Origin: Psychrobacillus psychrodurans | GTDB taxonomy: Bacteria > Bacillota > Bacilli > Bacillales_A > Planococcaceae | Assembly: GCA_900114885.1 (NCBI GenBank) | Contig: FOUN01000008.1 | Coordinates: forward strand, 62,001-126,000 | DNA length: 64,000 bases | Reading direction: 5' to 3' | The notes under the pieces: model-generated | Database searches by the model: none | What the model was told of the DNA's origin: nothing | What the model saw: only the letters and a program-made list of their open reading frames with translations | In this document: positions 8,145-16,701 of the stretch, one piece after another | How positions within the stretch are numbered: position 1 is the first letter of the stretch | Layout: every line of letters starts with the position of its first letter | Program-made: the position numbers and the translations under genes

Positions 8145-8501
8145 ATGGATAATTTTGGTTTATTTTTTGCTGGTGGTATACCTATATTTGTTGGTGCTAT
8201 ATTTTTATTAGTATTTGGAATTATTATTTTCACGATTATTAAAAGTCTCTCCCAGTGGAATAAAAACAATAACTCGCCTAAGTTATCTGTACCCGCTCAA
8301 GTAGTAACTAAACGCTCAAAAACGAGTGGTGGTGCAGGAGATAGCTCAGCTTCCACGTTCTACTATGTTACTTTTCAATTTGATAGTGGCGATCGTTTAG
8401 AATTGCATCTTAGTGGCTCAGATTATGGGATGCTTGCAGAGGATGATCTTGGTGTATTAACCTTCCAAGGTACTAGATATCATTCTTTTGAAAGAAAATA
8501 A
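8145..8501 (+). CDS. DUF2500-type membrane-anchored protein
   Basis: A 118-residue protein: one strong N-terminal membrane segment (GIPIFVGAIFLLVFGIIIFT) and a C-terminal beta-rich domain (VPAQVVTKRS, YYVTFQFDSGDRLEL, GMLAEDDLGVLTFQGTRY) typical of DUF2500. The start at 8145 is chosen because AAGGGG lies seven bases before it; the open frame extends 33 codons further upstream without a ribosome site. Function unknown. Confidence 0.75.
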   Translation: MDNFGLFFAGGIPIFVGAIFLLVFGIIIFTIIKSLSQWNKNNNSPKLSVPAQVVTKRSKTSGGAGDSSASTFYYVTFQFDSGDRLELHLSGSDYGMLAEDDLGVLTFQGTRYHSFERK

Positions 8502-8536
8502 AAACGTGCATGCTCAATTTGAGCTGCACGTTTTTT
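8501..8536. terminator. Bidirectional terminator
   Basis: AAAACGTGCA (8501-8510) pairs with TGCACGTTTT (8525-8534), with an inner GCTC/GAGC. It starts on the last base of the DUF2500 stop codon and separates it from the converging symporter gene. Confidence 0.85.
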
Positions 8537-8569
8537 GTGAGTGACTTGTATTTGTAATTGCGCTTCAAA

Positions 8570-9967
8570 TCACCGATCCTCTTCACCCCAGCACTCCGTG
8601 TTCTTTAGACCAGGAATTGTTTTTGCATAAAACACCGGATTTTCTCCTTTTTTTCGTTGCTTCGTGTAATCATTGAGCACATGGAATGCTGTTTTGCCAA
8701 GGAGCAGTATCACAGCAATATTCAGCATCGCCATTAGTCCCATGAATAGATCTGCTAAGTTCCAAACTAGTTGTACATGTGCAAGAGATCCGAACATGAC
8801 CATTGCTAACACTAGCACGCGGTAACCAGTCATCCACCCCTTATGTGTATTGATAAATTCAATATTCGTCTCACCGTAATAATAATTCCCTATTATAGAA
8901 CTGAAAGCAAAGAAGATAATAGCTATCGCTACGAAATATGGTGCCCAGCTTCCAACATGTTCTGCCAACGAATTTTGCGTTAACACAATTCCATCACTTT
9001 CTCCTGTCTTATAGAGACCTGCCAGAATAATAATGAATGCAGTTGCCGAACATATGATAATCGTATCAAAAAATACTCCAAGACTTTGTACTAAGCCCTG
9101 TTTTGCTGGATGAGATATACTTGCCGTAGCTGCCGCATTTGGCACACTACCCATCCCAGCCTCATTGGAGAATAACCCACGACGTACACCTTGCATGATT
9201 GCCGCACCCAAAGTGCCTCCTACTGCTTCTCGAAGACCAAACGCCTCCGTAAAGATCAAACTAAGTACTGTAGGTATTTCTGAGAAATTAGTCACCACAA
9301 CGTATATGGCAACTATTAAGTAAAATATAGCCATTACTGGCACGATGATTTGAGTCACCTTAACAATTCTATGTACACCACCAAAAATAATTGTTGCCGT
9401 TAGCAACACTAACAAAATCCCTATTACATACGGAGGAATACTAAATACTTCTCCTACGGAAGCTGATATCGTATTAGACTGAACCGCATTAAATATAAAA
9501 CCAAAGCACAGTGTTAATAAAATACTAAATATAATAGCTAATTTACGAGTACCTAATGCTTTCTCCATATAATACGCCGGTCCACCTCTAAAGGTATCTC
9601 CGTCCTTCACCTTATAAACTTGTGCAAGTGTACTTTCGATAAAAGCAGTTGCCATACCGATTACGGCAATTACCCACATCCAAAAAACAGCCCCTGGGCC
9701 ACCAACACCAATTGCAAGTGCTACACCAGTAATATTCCCAGTTCCAACACGTGAAGCTGTACTAATTGTAAAAGCTTGAAAAGGTGAAACTCCACCCTTC
9801 TCTTCTTTCTTTTCGACAATCAATCGAAACATCTCTCCAAACATACGAAATTGTACAAATTTCGTTCCAATGGTAAAGTAAAGTCCCGCTATGATTAACA
9901 AGGCGATCAGTATATTACTCCATAGAACATTATTAACTGAGTCCACCATACTTCCAATCCATTCCAT
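8570..9967 (-). CDS. Sodium:alanine/glycine (glutamine) symporter, AGCS family
   Basis: A 465-residue inner-membrane carrier with about 11 hydrophobic segments. AGCS hallmarks are present: VSPFQAFTISTASRVGTGNI near residue 60, FRGGPAYYMEKALG near 125 and RRGLFSNEAGMGSVPNAAA near 265. The length equals B. subtilis AlsT, which takes up glutamine; alanine or glycine are the other family substrates, so the exact amino acid is uncertain. Sodium or proton coupling is known of the family. Confidence 0.88.
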   Translation of the reverse strand: MEWIGSMVDSVNNVLWSNILIALLIIAGLYFTIGTKFVQFRMFGEMFRLIVEKKEEKGGVSPFQAFTISTASRVGTGNITGVALAIGVGGPGAVFWMWVIAVIGMATAFIESTLAQVYKVKDGDTFRGGPAYYMEKALGTRKLAIIFSILLTLCFGFIFNAVQSNTISASVGEVFSIPPYVIGILLVLLTATIIFGGVHRIVKVTQIIVPVMAIFYLIVAIYVVVTNFSEIPTVLSLIFTEAFGLREAVGGTLGAAIMQGVRRGLFSNEAGMGSVPNAAATASISHPAKQGLVQSLGVFFDTIIICSATAFIIILAGLYKTGESDGIVLTQNSLAEHVGSWAPYFVAIAIIFFAFSSIIGNYYYGETNIEFINTHKGWMTGYRVLVLAMVMFGSLAHVQLVWNLADLFMGLMAMLNIAVILLLGKTAFHVLNDYTKQRKKGENPVFYAKTIPGLKNTECWGEEDR

Positions 9968-10024
9968 AGTTTCTCCTCCAATTTTTTGTTAACTTTTTTT
10001 CTATACCCTTTTTTCCATAAGAAA

Positions 10025-10051
10025 AACCAATAGTGGATTCCCCTATTGGTT
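10025..10051 (-). terminator. Terminator of the DsbA-like gene
   Basis: AACCAATAG (10025-10033) pairs with CTATTGGTT (10043-10051); on the minus strand it is followed by TTTTTC. It lies just beyond the 3' end of the DsbA-like gene. Confidence 0.8.
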
Positions 10052-10076
10052 GAATTGGGCATCATTTTATTTTAGC

Positions 10077-10727
10077 CTACAATCCTTCTTCTTCCGCAAC
10101 TTTTTGTAAAGCACCAACGAATGTTTCTGTTGGTTGAGCTCCTGAAATGGCATATTTGTCGTTTATAACAAAGAAAGGTACTCCCCGGACACCGATTTGC
10201 CCTGCTTTAGCAATGTCTATACGTACATCTGCTAAGTATTCCTTAGAGTTTAAGACTTTTTCTGCTTCTTCTCTTGATAGATCAAGCGATTCTATCAAAT
10301 CAAGCAGTACATCATTATTTCCAATTTCTTTCCCCTCGATAAAGTATGCATGTAGCAATAACTCATTTGCTTCTCTTGCTTTACCTTGTGCAGATGCCCA
10401 TTTTACTAATCGATGTGCATCTAAAGTATTGGCTGGCTTCATTGCTTCAAAATTATAATCTAGTCCTACAGTTTTTGCTTGCTCTACTACTCCAGCCGTC
10501 ATCGTTTTCGCAGCTTCCACAGTAGAACCATATTTTTCTGCAAGCACTTCATACATAGTTCTATCTGATTGTTTTGGTGTATTTGGATCTAATTCAAAGC
10601 TTTTAAATTCTACCTGTGCTTGTGAAGTAAAACCAGCTTGTTCTAAAGCTTCCTCTAATCTTCTTTTACCAATATAACAAAAAGGACATACAAAATCGGA
10701 CCAAACTTCAATTTTCATTTTCATCAT
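10077..10727 (-). CDS. DsbA-family thioredoxin-fold oxidoreductase (FrnE-like)
   Basis: About 216 residues, cytoplasmic (no signal peptide). The N-terminal strand MKIEVWSDFVCPFCYIGKR carries the redox motif CPFC, and the C-terminal part has the cis-proline loop GVRGVPFFVIND. The inserted helical domain and length are those of the FrnE/YwbO group of DsbA-like proteins, linked to disulfide and oxidative stress. Three ATGs cluster at the start after GAGGTG; the one at 10727 has the best spacing, 10730 and 10721 are alternatives. Confidence 0.85.
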   Translation of the reverse strand: MMKMKIEVWSDFVCPFCYIGKRRLEEALEQAGFTSQAQVEFKSFELDPNTPKQSDRTMYEVLAEKYGSTVEAAKTMTAGVVEQAKTVGLDYNFEAMKPANTLDAHRLVKWASAQGKAREANELLLHAYFIEGKEIGNNDVLLDLIESLDLSREEAEKVLNSKEYLADVRIDIAKAGQIGVRGVPFFVINDKYAISGAQPTETFVGALQKVAEEEGL

Positions 10728-10854
10728 CACCTCTTCTACATTGTAATAGGATTAAATCTTGAATTCAAAATTACTGCTTGTTGGCTTATATGTGAAAAAA
10801 ACACAGTCTATTGATTGACAGAGGTACATTCATGTTGGATAAATATTCCGTTTC

Positions 10855-10966
10855 GCAAGTAAAACTCCTTCTTGAGCAAGTAATTAGCCATCCAGCGCAA
10901 GTAACCAAAGAGGAAAGCAAGTAATTTCTCCCTGAGCGCAAGTAAACGACATGTCAAAGCAAGTAA
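10855..10966. repeat. Phased array of GCAAGTAA, six copies at about 21 bp
   Basis: GCAAGTAA occurs at 10855, 10876, 10897, 10917, 10938 and 10959, giving steps of 21, 21, 20, 21 and 21. The base before each copy is A or C; odd and even copies differ slightly (CGCAAGTAA versus AGCAAGTAA), suggesting a 42-bp higher-order unit. The intervening 12-13 bases are not conserved. The array lies between the ppaC terminator and the upstream region of the DsbA-like gene. The rest of 10728-11005 shows no gene. Confidence 0.85.
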
Positions 10967-11005
10967 ATACTTTTAGAAATTAGAAGATGTCCGCATTCTG
11001 CATAG

Positions 11006-11034
11006 AAAAAACGATGCAATTTGCATCGTTTTAG
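11006..11034. terminator. Terminator of ppaC
   Basis: AAAACGATGCAA (11008-11019) pairs with TTGCATCGTTTT (11021-11032); A-run on the left gives the T-tract for minus-strand ppaC. Confidence 0.85.
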
Positions 11035-11040
11035 TATTTC

Positions 11041-11970
11041 TTAGTCAGCTAATGCTTCTGTTAAGGCAGGTACTACTTGTTTTTTACGAGACACAACACC
11101 TTTTAGAAGTGCAGTATTGTTTTCAAACTTCACATTGAATGCTGCTTCAGCTTTTAATGCTAATTTCCCTAATGCTAGTGCTACAGAGTCATTATTTAGA
11201 ATATCTGTTACGACAAAGAAGAATAGATCCAATTCTTTTTCTTGGATTTCACGAGTGATTAGTTCCTCTAGTTCTGCTTGACGACTCATCACATCGTTGA
11301 CATCAACCGCGTTCACTTGAGCGATGACTACCTTCGATTCACCCATACCAAACTCTTTTGCATCTAGTGTAAGTAGGTCCTCTAAGCTCTTATCGCTTAA
11401 ATCTGCTCCTGCTTTTAACATTGCAAGTCCATACTTTTCTACATCCACTCCAGCAATTCCCTCTAGCTCTCTTGCAGCTACTATATCTTCCTCTGTGCAA
11501 GTAGGCGATTTAAAAAGTAATGTATCTGAAACAATAGCAGATAGCATTAATCCTGCTATATTTGCAGGTACCTCTATGCTTTTTTCCTTATAGATTTTGT
11601 TTATAATAGTCGCTGTACAACCTACTGGCTCTGCACGGTAATATAGTGGATCGGCTGTTTCAAAGTTTGCAATACGGTGATGATCGATTACTTCTGTTAC
11701 TTGAACCTCTTCGATACCATCTGCACTTTGTTGTTTTTCATTGTGATCGACTAAAATAACTTTTTTTGCTTCTGTGGAGACGTTTTCTATTAATCTTGGT
11801 GCTTCAAAACCAAATTTTTCTAATGCGAAGATTGTTTCATTATTTAAATCGCCTAAACGGACTGCCTCCGCTTCTACACCAATCTGATTTTTTAAATGCG
11901 CATAAACGATAGCAGATGTAATTGTGTCTGTATCAGGGTTTTTATGTCCAAAAACGAGTACTTTTTCCAT
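11041..11970 (-). CDS. ppaC: Manganese-dependent inorganic pyrophosphatase
   Basis: A 309-residue family II pyrophosphatase, the same length as B. subtilis PpaC. It hydrolyses pyrophosphate in the cytoplasm, pulling biosynthetic reactions forward. The metal ligands are visible: GHKNPDTD at the N-terminus, LVDHNE and the signature VIDHHRI of the DHH superfamily; the C-terminal DHHA2 part contains [16 protein letters not shown] lies seven bases before the ATG. nsrR ends 38 bases upstream on the same strand. Confidence 0.95.
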   Translation of the reverse strand: MEKVLVFGHKNPDTDTITSAIVYAHLKNQIGVEAEAVRLGDLNNETIFALEKFGFEAPRLIENVSTEAKKVILVDHNEKQQSADGIEEVQVTEVIDHHRIANFETADPLYYRAEPVGCTATIINKIYKEKSIEVPANIAGLMLSAIVSDTLLFKSPTCTEEDIVAARELEGIAGVDVEKYGLAMLKAGADLSDKSLEDLLTLDAKEFGMGESKVVIAQVNAVDVNDVMSRQAELEELITREIQEKELDLFFFVVTDILNNDSVALALGKLALKAEAAFNVKFENNTALLKGVVSRKKQVVPALTEALAD

Positions 11971-12008
11971 GAATAATCCTCCTAAAATCTATTTCCGACT
12001 ATATTTTA

Positions 12009-12458
12009 TCATACATCCTTAGCGTCATCGAAAAGTAATTCGGCTAATTTATGCTTTTGATGCAGAAAGTCTGCCAATGTATATCCATCTAGTACTTGTA
12101 GATAGGCATTCAGCGCTATACGAAGTGCTGCTCGTAATCCACAAACTGATGTAATAGCACAACTATTCGTTTGACAATCAAAGCATTCCACAAGATGAAA
12201 GTCGTCTTCAGTATGTCTTACAACTTGTCCTATATTTATAACTTCTGGTTCCATTGCTAAACGGATACCGCCGCCTCTTCCTCTAACTGTATCTATATAG
12301 CCAAGTTTCCCAAGCTCATGGGTCACTTTCATCAGATGATTTTTTGATATACCATATGCCTCCGATATAGCTTTAATTGTGGAAAGTTTATTTTTTTCCT
12401 GGGCTCCAAGGTATATTAACACGCGTAGTGAGAAATCTGTATACATAGTCATTCTCAT
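12009..12458 (-). CDS. nsrR: Nitric-oxide-sensing repressor NsrR (Rrf2 family)
   Basis: A 149-residue Rrf2 winged-helix protein; MRMTMYTDFSLRVLIYL aligns with NsrR from its first residue, and the segment TVRGRGGGIRLA is the conserved wing. Three cysteines in VECFDC...CAIT..CGLR provide the NsrR-type [4Fe-4S] ligands; there is one additional cysteine (CFDC) compared with a minimal set. NO damages the cluster and relieves repression. It is divergent from hmp, its classic target, which supports the assignment over IscR or CymR. Confidence 0.9.
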   Translation of the reverse strand: MRMTMYTDFSLRVLIYLGAQEKNKLSTIKAISEAYGISKNHLMKVTHELGKLGYIDTVRGRGGGIRLAMEPEVINIGQVVRHTEDDFHLVECFDCQTNSCAITSVCGLRAALRIALNAYLQVLDGYTLADFLHQKHKLAELLFDDAKDV

Positions 12459-12529
12459 ATTTCCACCGCCATTCTTCCATTATTATAACGATTTTGACAA
12501 GATTGTGGTATAAATGTGTCTGATTTATT

Positions 12530-12556
12530 AAAGATGTATTTTATATATTGCTTTTA
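12530..12556. promoter_or_regulatory. Candidate NsrR operator upstream of hmp
   Basis: AAGATGTATTT at 12531-12541 equals one half of the known NsrR dyad (AAGATGCATTT-type), followed by a diverged second half (ATATATTGCTTTT). It lies 56-82 bp before the hmp start, in the nsrR-hmp divergent region. Confidence 0.55.
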
Positions 12557-12611
12557 AGGTTTTACAGGAGTATATTGTGTTTGTAATCAAATGAAAAGGA
12601 CGTGTGTATAT

Positions 12612-13799
12612 ATGTTATCTCAAAAAACAATCGACATCGTAAAATCTACAGCACCTGTTTTAGAAGTACACGGTGTAGCTATTACCACTGCTTTTTACAA
12701 AAATATGTTCGAGGCTCATCCAGAACTATTAAATATATTTAATCACGCCAACCAAGCAAAAGGTCGTCAACAAACTGCTCTAGCGAACACAGTTTATGCT
12801 GCTGCTGTTCACATCGATAATCTTGCAGCAATCATTCCGGTAGTAAAACAGATTGGTCAAAAACATGTTAGTTTAGGTATTAAACCAGAACATTATCCAA
12901 TTGTTGGAGAACATTTACTTGGAGCTATTAAAGAAGTACTCGGTGATGCAGCAACAGATGATATTATTAATGCCTGGGCAGAAGCATATGGGGTAATTGC
13001 GGATGCATTTATCGGCATTGAGGAAGAAATGTATACTGCTACTGAATCTAAACAAGGTGGTTGGAGATTCTTCAAGGACTTTGTTATTGCTGACAAAGTA
13101 AAAGAAAGCGATAATATCACTTCTTTCTATTTGAAACCTGCAGATGGTTCTATATTACCATCTTATGAACCCGGTCAATTTATCACGATCCGTGTAAGCA
13201 TTCCAGGAGAAAAGTATTTGATGAATAGACAATATAGTTTATCAAAAGCAACGGACAGTGAATCTTTCCGTATTTCTGTTAAAAAAGAGGATGAAAATAA
13301 TCCGGAGGGTAAAGTATCTGTCCACCTTCATAATAATGTAAATATTGGAGACAAAGTAGAACTTACTGCTCCAGCAGGAGATTTCATTTTGGATCCATTA
13401 AAAACAACACCAGTAACATTCGTAAGTGGTGGTGTTGGAATCACACCGATGATGAGTATGTTCGAGACGATTGCGAAAAACAATCCGAGTCGTTCTGTAT
13501 CCTTTATCTATAGTGCCCGTAATGCAAACTTACATCCATTTGATAAAGATATTCGCTCTTTGATGGACAACATGGATGATGCAAAATATGTTGCGCTTTA
13601 CTCTGAAAGTGGCGATGGCTTTATCACGAAAGATGTTCTAAAAGAACATGCTATTGTAAACGGCGATGTTTATGTATGTGGTCCAGCAGGATTTATGGAA
13701 GCTATGATCAATCACTTATTAGAGCTAGGAGTTCCAAATGAAAATATTCATTTCGAATTCTTCGGACCGGCAATGCAATTAGAATTAGTACAAGCTTAA
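12612..13799 (+). CDS. hmp: Flavohemoglobin, nitric oxide dioxygenase
   Basis: A 395-residue flavohemoglobin converting NO and O2 to nitrate with NAD(P)H. Globin domain residues 1-140 with the proximal histidine in QIGQKHVSLGIKPEHYP; FAD domain with the RQYSLS motif near residue 205; NAD domain with VSGGVGITPMMSM near 275 and the C-terminal FFGPA. The start MLSQKTIDIVKS at 12612 follows AAAAGGA and matches family N-termini; an in-frame ATG seven codons earlier has no ribosome site. Divergently adjacent to nsrR, so NO-inducible. Confidence 0.95.
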   Translation: MLSQKTIDIVKSTAPVLEVHGVAITTAFYKNMFEAHPELLNIFNHANQAKGRQQTALANTVYAAAVHIDNLAAIIPVVKQIGQKHVSLGIKPEHYPIVGEHLLGAIKEVLGDAATDDIINAWAEAYGVIADAFIGIEEEMYTATESKQGGWRFFKDFVIADKVKESDNITSFYLKPADGSILPSYEPGQFITIRVSIPGEKYLMNRQYSLSKATDSESFRISVKKEDENNPEGKVSVHLHNNVNIGDKVELTAPAGDFILDPLKTTPVTFVSGGVGITPMMSMFETIAKNNPSRSVSFIYSARNANLHPFDKDIRSLMDNMDDAKYVALYSESGDGFITKDVLKEHAIVNGDVYVCGPAGFMEAMINHLLELGVPNENIHFEFFGPAMQLELVQA

Positions 13800-13811
13800 T
13801 AATTCCATGTT

Positions 13812-13845
13812 AAAGTGTTACTTCCATACGAAGTAACACTTTTTC
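13812..13845 (+). terminator. Terminator of hmp
   Basis: AAAGTGTTACTT (13812-13823) pairs with AAGTAACACTTT (13831-13842), followed by TTC. Confidence 0.88.
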
Positions 13846-13885
13846 AATATAGGAACAATTTTACTAATAGATAGATTTAAAGTTA

Positions 13886-13914
13886 TGTTTACTTATCAAC
13901 AATAATGTTATAAT
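13886..13914 (+). promoter_or_regulatory. Putative promoter of the acetyltransferase gene
   Basis: TGTTTA (13886-13891), 17-bp spacer, perfect TATAAT (13909-13914), about 45 bp before the start codon. Confidence 0.5.
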
Positions 13915-13958
13915 TAGGATATAATTCATACTTAAGTAGAAATGAGTGAACATGCCTA

Positions 13959-14759
13959 ATGCCCAAAAACTCCGAGAGCAAATACATACCGTTGGCTAAC
14001 TTTTTTAAACAGTCCACTAACAAAGAAATTACATTAACATACACTGAAATTGAAGCAATTATTGGACATGTTCTTCCTAACGCTGCGTATTTAAGTAGTA
14101 GTTGGTGGAAAAAAACTAAGCCACCTGCGCTCCATTATTTTGCATGGACAGATTCCGGATATTCCGTAAAAAGCGTTGATCTTGGAAAAGCAGTTCATTT
14201 TCACAGTGTTTTGCATGAGACAGATGAACGGACATCTGATGATAAGAACACTCAGGACATTCTTATTATTCGCGAGGCAGATTTAGAAGATGCTCGTCCC
14301 TTTATTAATTTACAGGAAACTATTTTTGCAGAAACAGATTTTATGTTATTCGGAAAATCTGATCGACAATTAACGGTTCAAAGTATCCGTAAAAGCTTGA
14401 ATACTTGGAAAACTTCACCGAACTCTATTCTACTTTTAGCTATTATGAACGGACAATACGCAGGCTACGTACAGTTTATAGGAGGTCCAGCTCCACGTGC
14501 TGTACATCGAGCATCTGTGGTTATTGGGGTCAAACAAGCCTTTTCTAAGAAAGGAATTGCTTCTTCTCTAATGCTTCAAGGTGAAAAATGGGCAAAAGAA
14601 TCTGGCATTTCAAAGCTAGAACTTACTGTTATTAAAGAAAATATCAATGCCCAAAAACTCTATAAAAAGCTTGGTTTTGAATTAGAGGGTACACGAAAAA
14701 ACGCATTAATCATACATGATCAATTTGTAGATGAATACTATATGGGAAAACAAATTTAA
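13959..14759 (+). CDS. DUF7662-like domain fused to a GNAT acetyltransferase
   Basis: A 266-residue two-part protein. Residues about 7-85 (YIPLANFF, ITLTYTEIEAIIG, SSSWWKK, SVDLGKAVHF) look like the small DUF7662 domain, of unknown role. Residues about 105-266 are a GNAT fold: IIREADLEDA opening, the acetyl-CoA loop VKQAFSKKGIASSLM (Q/RxxGxG/A type) and the final NINAQKLYKKLGFELEGT. GNATs transfer acetyl groups to amines; the acceptor is unknown. The ribosome site is weak, and a five-codon frame (13942-13959) ends in TAATG overlapping the start, so translational coupling is possible. Confidence 0.75.
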   Translation: MPKNSESKYIPLANFFKQSTNKEITLTYTEIEAIIGHVLPNAAYLSSSWWKKTKPPALHYFAWTDSGYSVKSVDLGKAVHFHSVLHETDERTSDDKNTQDILIIREADLEDARPFINLQETIFAETDFMLFGKSDRQLTVQSIRKSLNTWKTSPNSILLLAIMNGQYAGYVQFIGGPAPRAVHRASVVIGVKQAFSKKGIASSLMLQGEKWAKESGISKLELTVIKENINAQKLYKKLGFELEGTRKNALIIHDQFVDEYYMGKQI

Positions 14760-14781
14760 AATCGTTTTAACATATTCCTAA

Positions 14782-14818
14782 AGAGGCTTCCAAAAATTTA
14801 ATTTTGGAAGTCTCTTAA
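14782..14818 (+). terminator. Terminator after the acetyltransferase gene
   Basis: AGAGGCTTCCAAAA pairs with TTTTGGAAGTCTCT (14802-14815) with one mismatch; short T-rich tail. Confidence 0.65.
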
Positions 14819-14933
14819 TTTGAAGAAAGTTAAAATTGTATGCACTTGATATCCAGTATGTTTTGCCTATCTTTTCCTGTGAAAAGGAATTTGTAGCATT
14901 ATGTCGAATTGTTAAATAGATGGGGTGAATATA

Positions 14934-16064
14934 TTGGAGTTTAAAATAAATAAGGTTTGTTTTACCAAAGCAATTTCAGATGTTAGTAAAGTGGTATCAA
15001 CGAAGGTGCTTTTACCAGTGTTATCAGGTATTAAGATAGTGGTTAATAGTGATCATTTAATCCTAAGTGGAAGTAATTCTGAAATAGCTATAGAAAGAGT
15101 TATTCCATTAACATTGAATAACAATATAGTATTAGATGTTATTGAAACAGGTAGCGTTGTGTTATCAGCAAAACATTTAAGTGAGATTGTAAAAAAGTTA
15201 CCCGGTGATATTCATATTAAAATGTTGGAGAAACAATTGGTAACTATACAATCGGAAGAAATCACAATACATTTAAATGGTTTCAGTTCTGAAGAATACC
15301 CTACTCTTCCAGACATCGATTTATCAAAACACATTAGCATACCGAGTAATAAACTGTTAGAAATTATAGAACAAACTATGTTTGCTGTTTCTAAAAATAT
15401 TTCGAGACCAGTATTGACAGGTATCAATATTACATTATCCTCAAACGAAATTTCATTTATCGCTACTAACTCACAACGTCTAGCTTCAAGAAAATATTCA
15501 TTAGTATCCGACTTTGAAGAATCATTTACTATCTCTGAAAAAAGTTTGCGTGAGCTTTCTAAGTTAATTAAAAATGAAATTCATCTGATTACTATTTATT
15601 TTTCGGGAAAGTATATTGTATTTAAATCTGATGATCTAACACTTTTTTCAAGCCTTATCGAAGGTAGTTATCCGAACACATCGAGATTGTTCCCAAAAGA
15701 TGCTAAAACGATTATCACTTTAAACACAAAACAGTTTTTACAGGGTATCGATAGAGCCTGTCTTTTTGCAAATGAATGGAGAAATAACAACGTGCATCTA
15801 GAAATAGAAAATAAAACTAAAATTAAAATTTCATCATACTTTTCTGAGATAGGTTTAATAGAAGAAACACAACCTATTAAAGAAATCACCGGCGAGACAA
15901 ATTTAAAGATTTCACTTGATGCAAGCTTTTTAATGGACGCTTTAACAGCTATCAAAGAAGAAGAAATAAAATTGAGTTTTAGTGGTTCAATGGGTCCTAT
16001 TTTAATCGAACCAATCAACAATCCTTCTTATATCCAACTAATTTCACAAGTCCGCGCAAACTAA
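14934..16064 (+). CDS. Second beta-clamp protein (DnaN paralogue)
   Basis: A 376-residue protein with the full three-domain sliding-clamp layout: start MEFKINKVCFTKAISDV, FSSEEYPTLPD near residue 120, ISRPVLTGINI and the rim ATNSQRLASRKY near 180, and ending YIQLISQVR. Sequence is diverged from typical housekeeping DnaN (many I/K/S substitutions) and no dnaA or recF is nearby, so this is a stand-alone paralogue rather than the oriC copy. Clamps tether polymerases and repair enzymes; the divergence suggests a special role. TTG at 14934 is chosen (GGGGTGA upstream, family-like N-terminus); GTG at 14925 is the alternative. It converges on a DNA glycosylase gene. Confidence 0.8.
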   Translation: MEFKINKVCFTKAISDVSKVVSTKVLLPVLSGIKIVVNSDHLILSGSNSEIAIERVIPLTLNNNIVLDVIETGSVVLSAKHLSEIVKKLPGDIHIKMLEKQLVTIQSEEITIHLNGFSSEEYPTLPDIDLSKHISIPSNKLLEIIEQTMFAVSKNISRPVLTGINITLSSNEISFIATNSQRLASRKYSLVSDFEESFTISEKSLRELSKLIKNEIHLITIYFSGKYIVFKSDDLTLFSSLIEGSYPNTSRLFPKDAKTIITLNTKQFLQGIDRACLFANEWRNNNVHLEIENKTKIKISSYFSEIGLIEETQPIKEITGETNLKISLDASFLMDALTAIKEEEIKLSFSGSMGPILIEPINNPSYIQLISQVRAN

Positions 16065-16078
16065 TATTTCTCATAATA

Positions 16079-16118
16079 AAAACCAGAGGCGACCTATTTT
16101 TTAGGCCATCTCTGGTTA
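16079..16118. terminator. Shared terminator of the clamp and glycosylase genes
   Basis: AACCAGAG pairs with CTCTGGTT (ending 16117) with an inner GACCTA/TAGGCC pairing. The right arm overlaps the stop codon of the converging glycosylase gene. Confidence 0.7.
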
Positions 16119-16700
16119 TCTTGATTTCGATACGAATGGATTATCTGTTTCCCAGAATCTATATGGATAATGGACAGCCTCTCCGCTATTTTGAATACCT
16201 ATTCTTGGACCAGTAGATACAGACGCTACGTGTTCGCCTTCCGCCATATACAAAGGCTTGTCTGTCCAATGTGAACCATAGTGTTCCATGGATATACCCA
16301 TAGCTTTTGTTAATTTTCCTGGTCCGCTTGTCCACTGTTTCATCGGAAGATCGTTACGAAATTCCTTCATCAAATCTAATCCTTCCACAGGTTCTACTGC
16401 TCGAATTAATATCGCATTAGGGATGTCCGTAGGTGCCGAGACAACATTGATGAGCGTATGCGTATGCATTTGATATGTATATATCAAACCTGGCTCACCA
16501 AACATAACCTCTGTCCGCTTTGTTCTCCTATTTCCAAAACTATGTGCCGCTCGGTCATCTGGTCCCATATATGCTTCAGTTTCTACAATCTTACCAATGA
16601 GCACCCCTCTTGGATGCTCATGAACAATATATTTACCTAATAATTGCCGTGCAAGTTCTAGAGTTGGTTTTTGAAAAAAAGTTACTTCAATTGGTTTCAT
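16116..16700 (-). CDS. DNA-3-methyladenine glycosylase, AAG/MPG family
   Basis: A 194-residue base-excision glycosylase that removes alkylated purines. Family motifs: LARQLLGKYIVHE, the catalytic GKIVETEAYMGPDDRAAHSF, RTEVMFGEPGLIYTYQMH, and GPGKLTKAMGI. Length agrees with the B. subtilis enzyme. The ATG at 16700 is one base after the stop of the CoA-transferase gene and follows AAGGG; the ten-codon upstream extension overlaps that gene and is unlikely. Confidence 0.92.
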   Translation of the reverse strand: MKPIEVTFFQKPTLELARQLLGKYIVHEHPRGVLIGKIVETEAYMGPDDRAAHSFGNRRTKRTEVMFGEPGLIYTYQMHTHTLINVVSAPTDIPNAILIRAVEPVEGLDLMKEFRNDLPMKQWTSGPGKLTKAMGISMEHYGSHWTDKPLYMAEGEHVASVSTGPRIGIQNSGEAVHYPYRFWETDNPFVSKSR

Positions 16701-16701
16701 A

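Noticed and set aside
13942-13961. Five-codon leader (MSEHA) ahead of the acetyltransferase as an attenuator
   Set aside because: No ribosome site and no alternative hairpins; kept only as a note on possible coupling.
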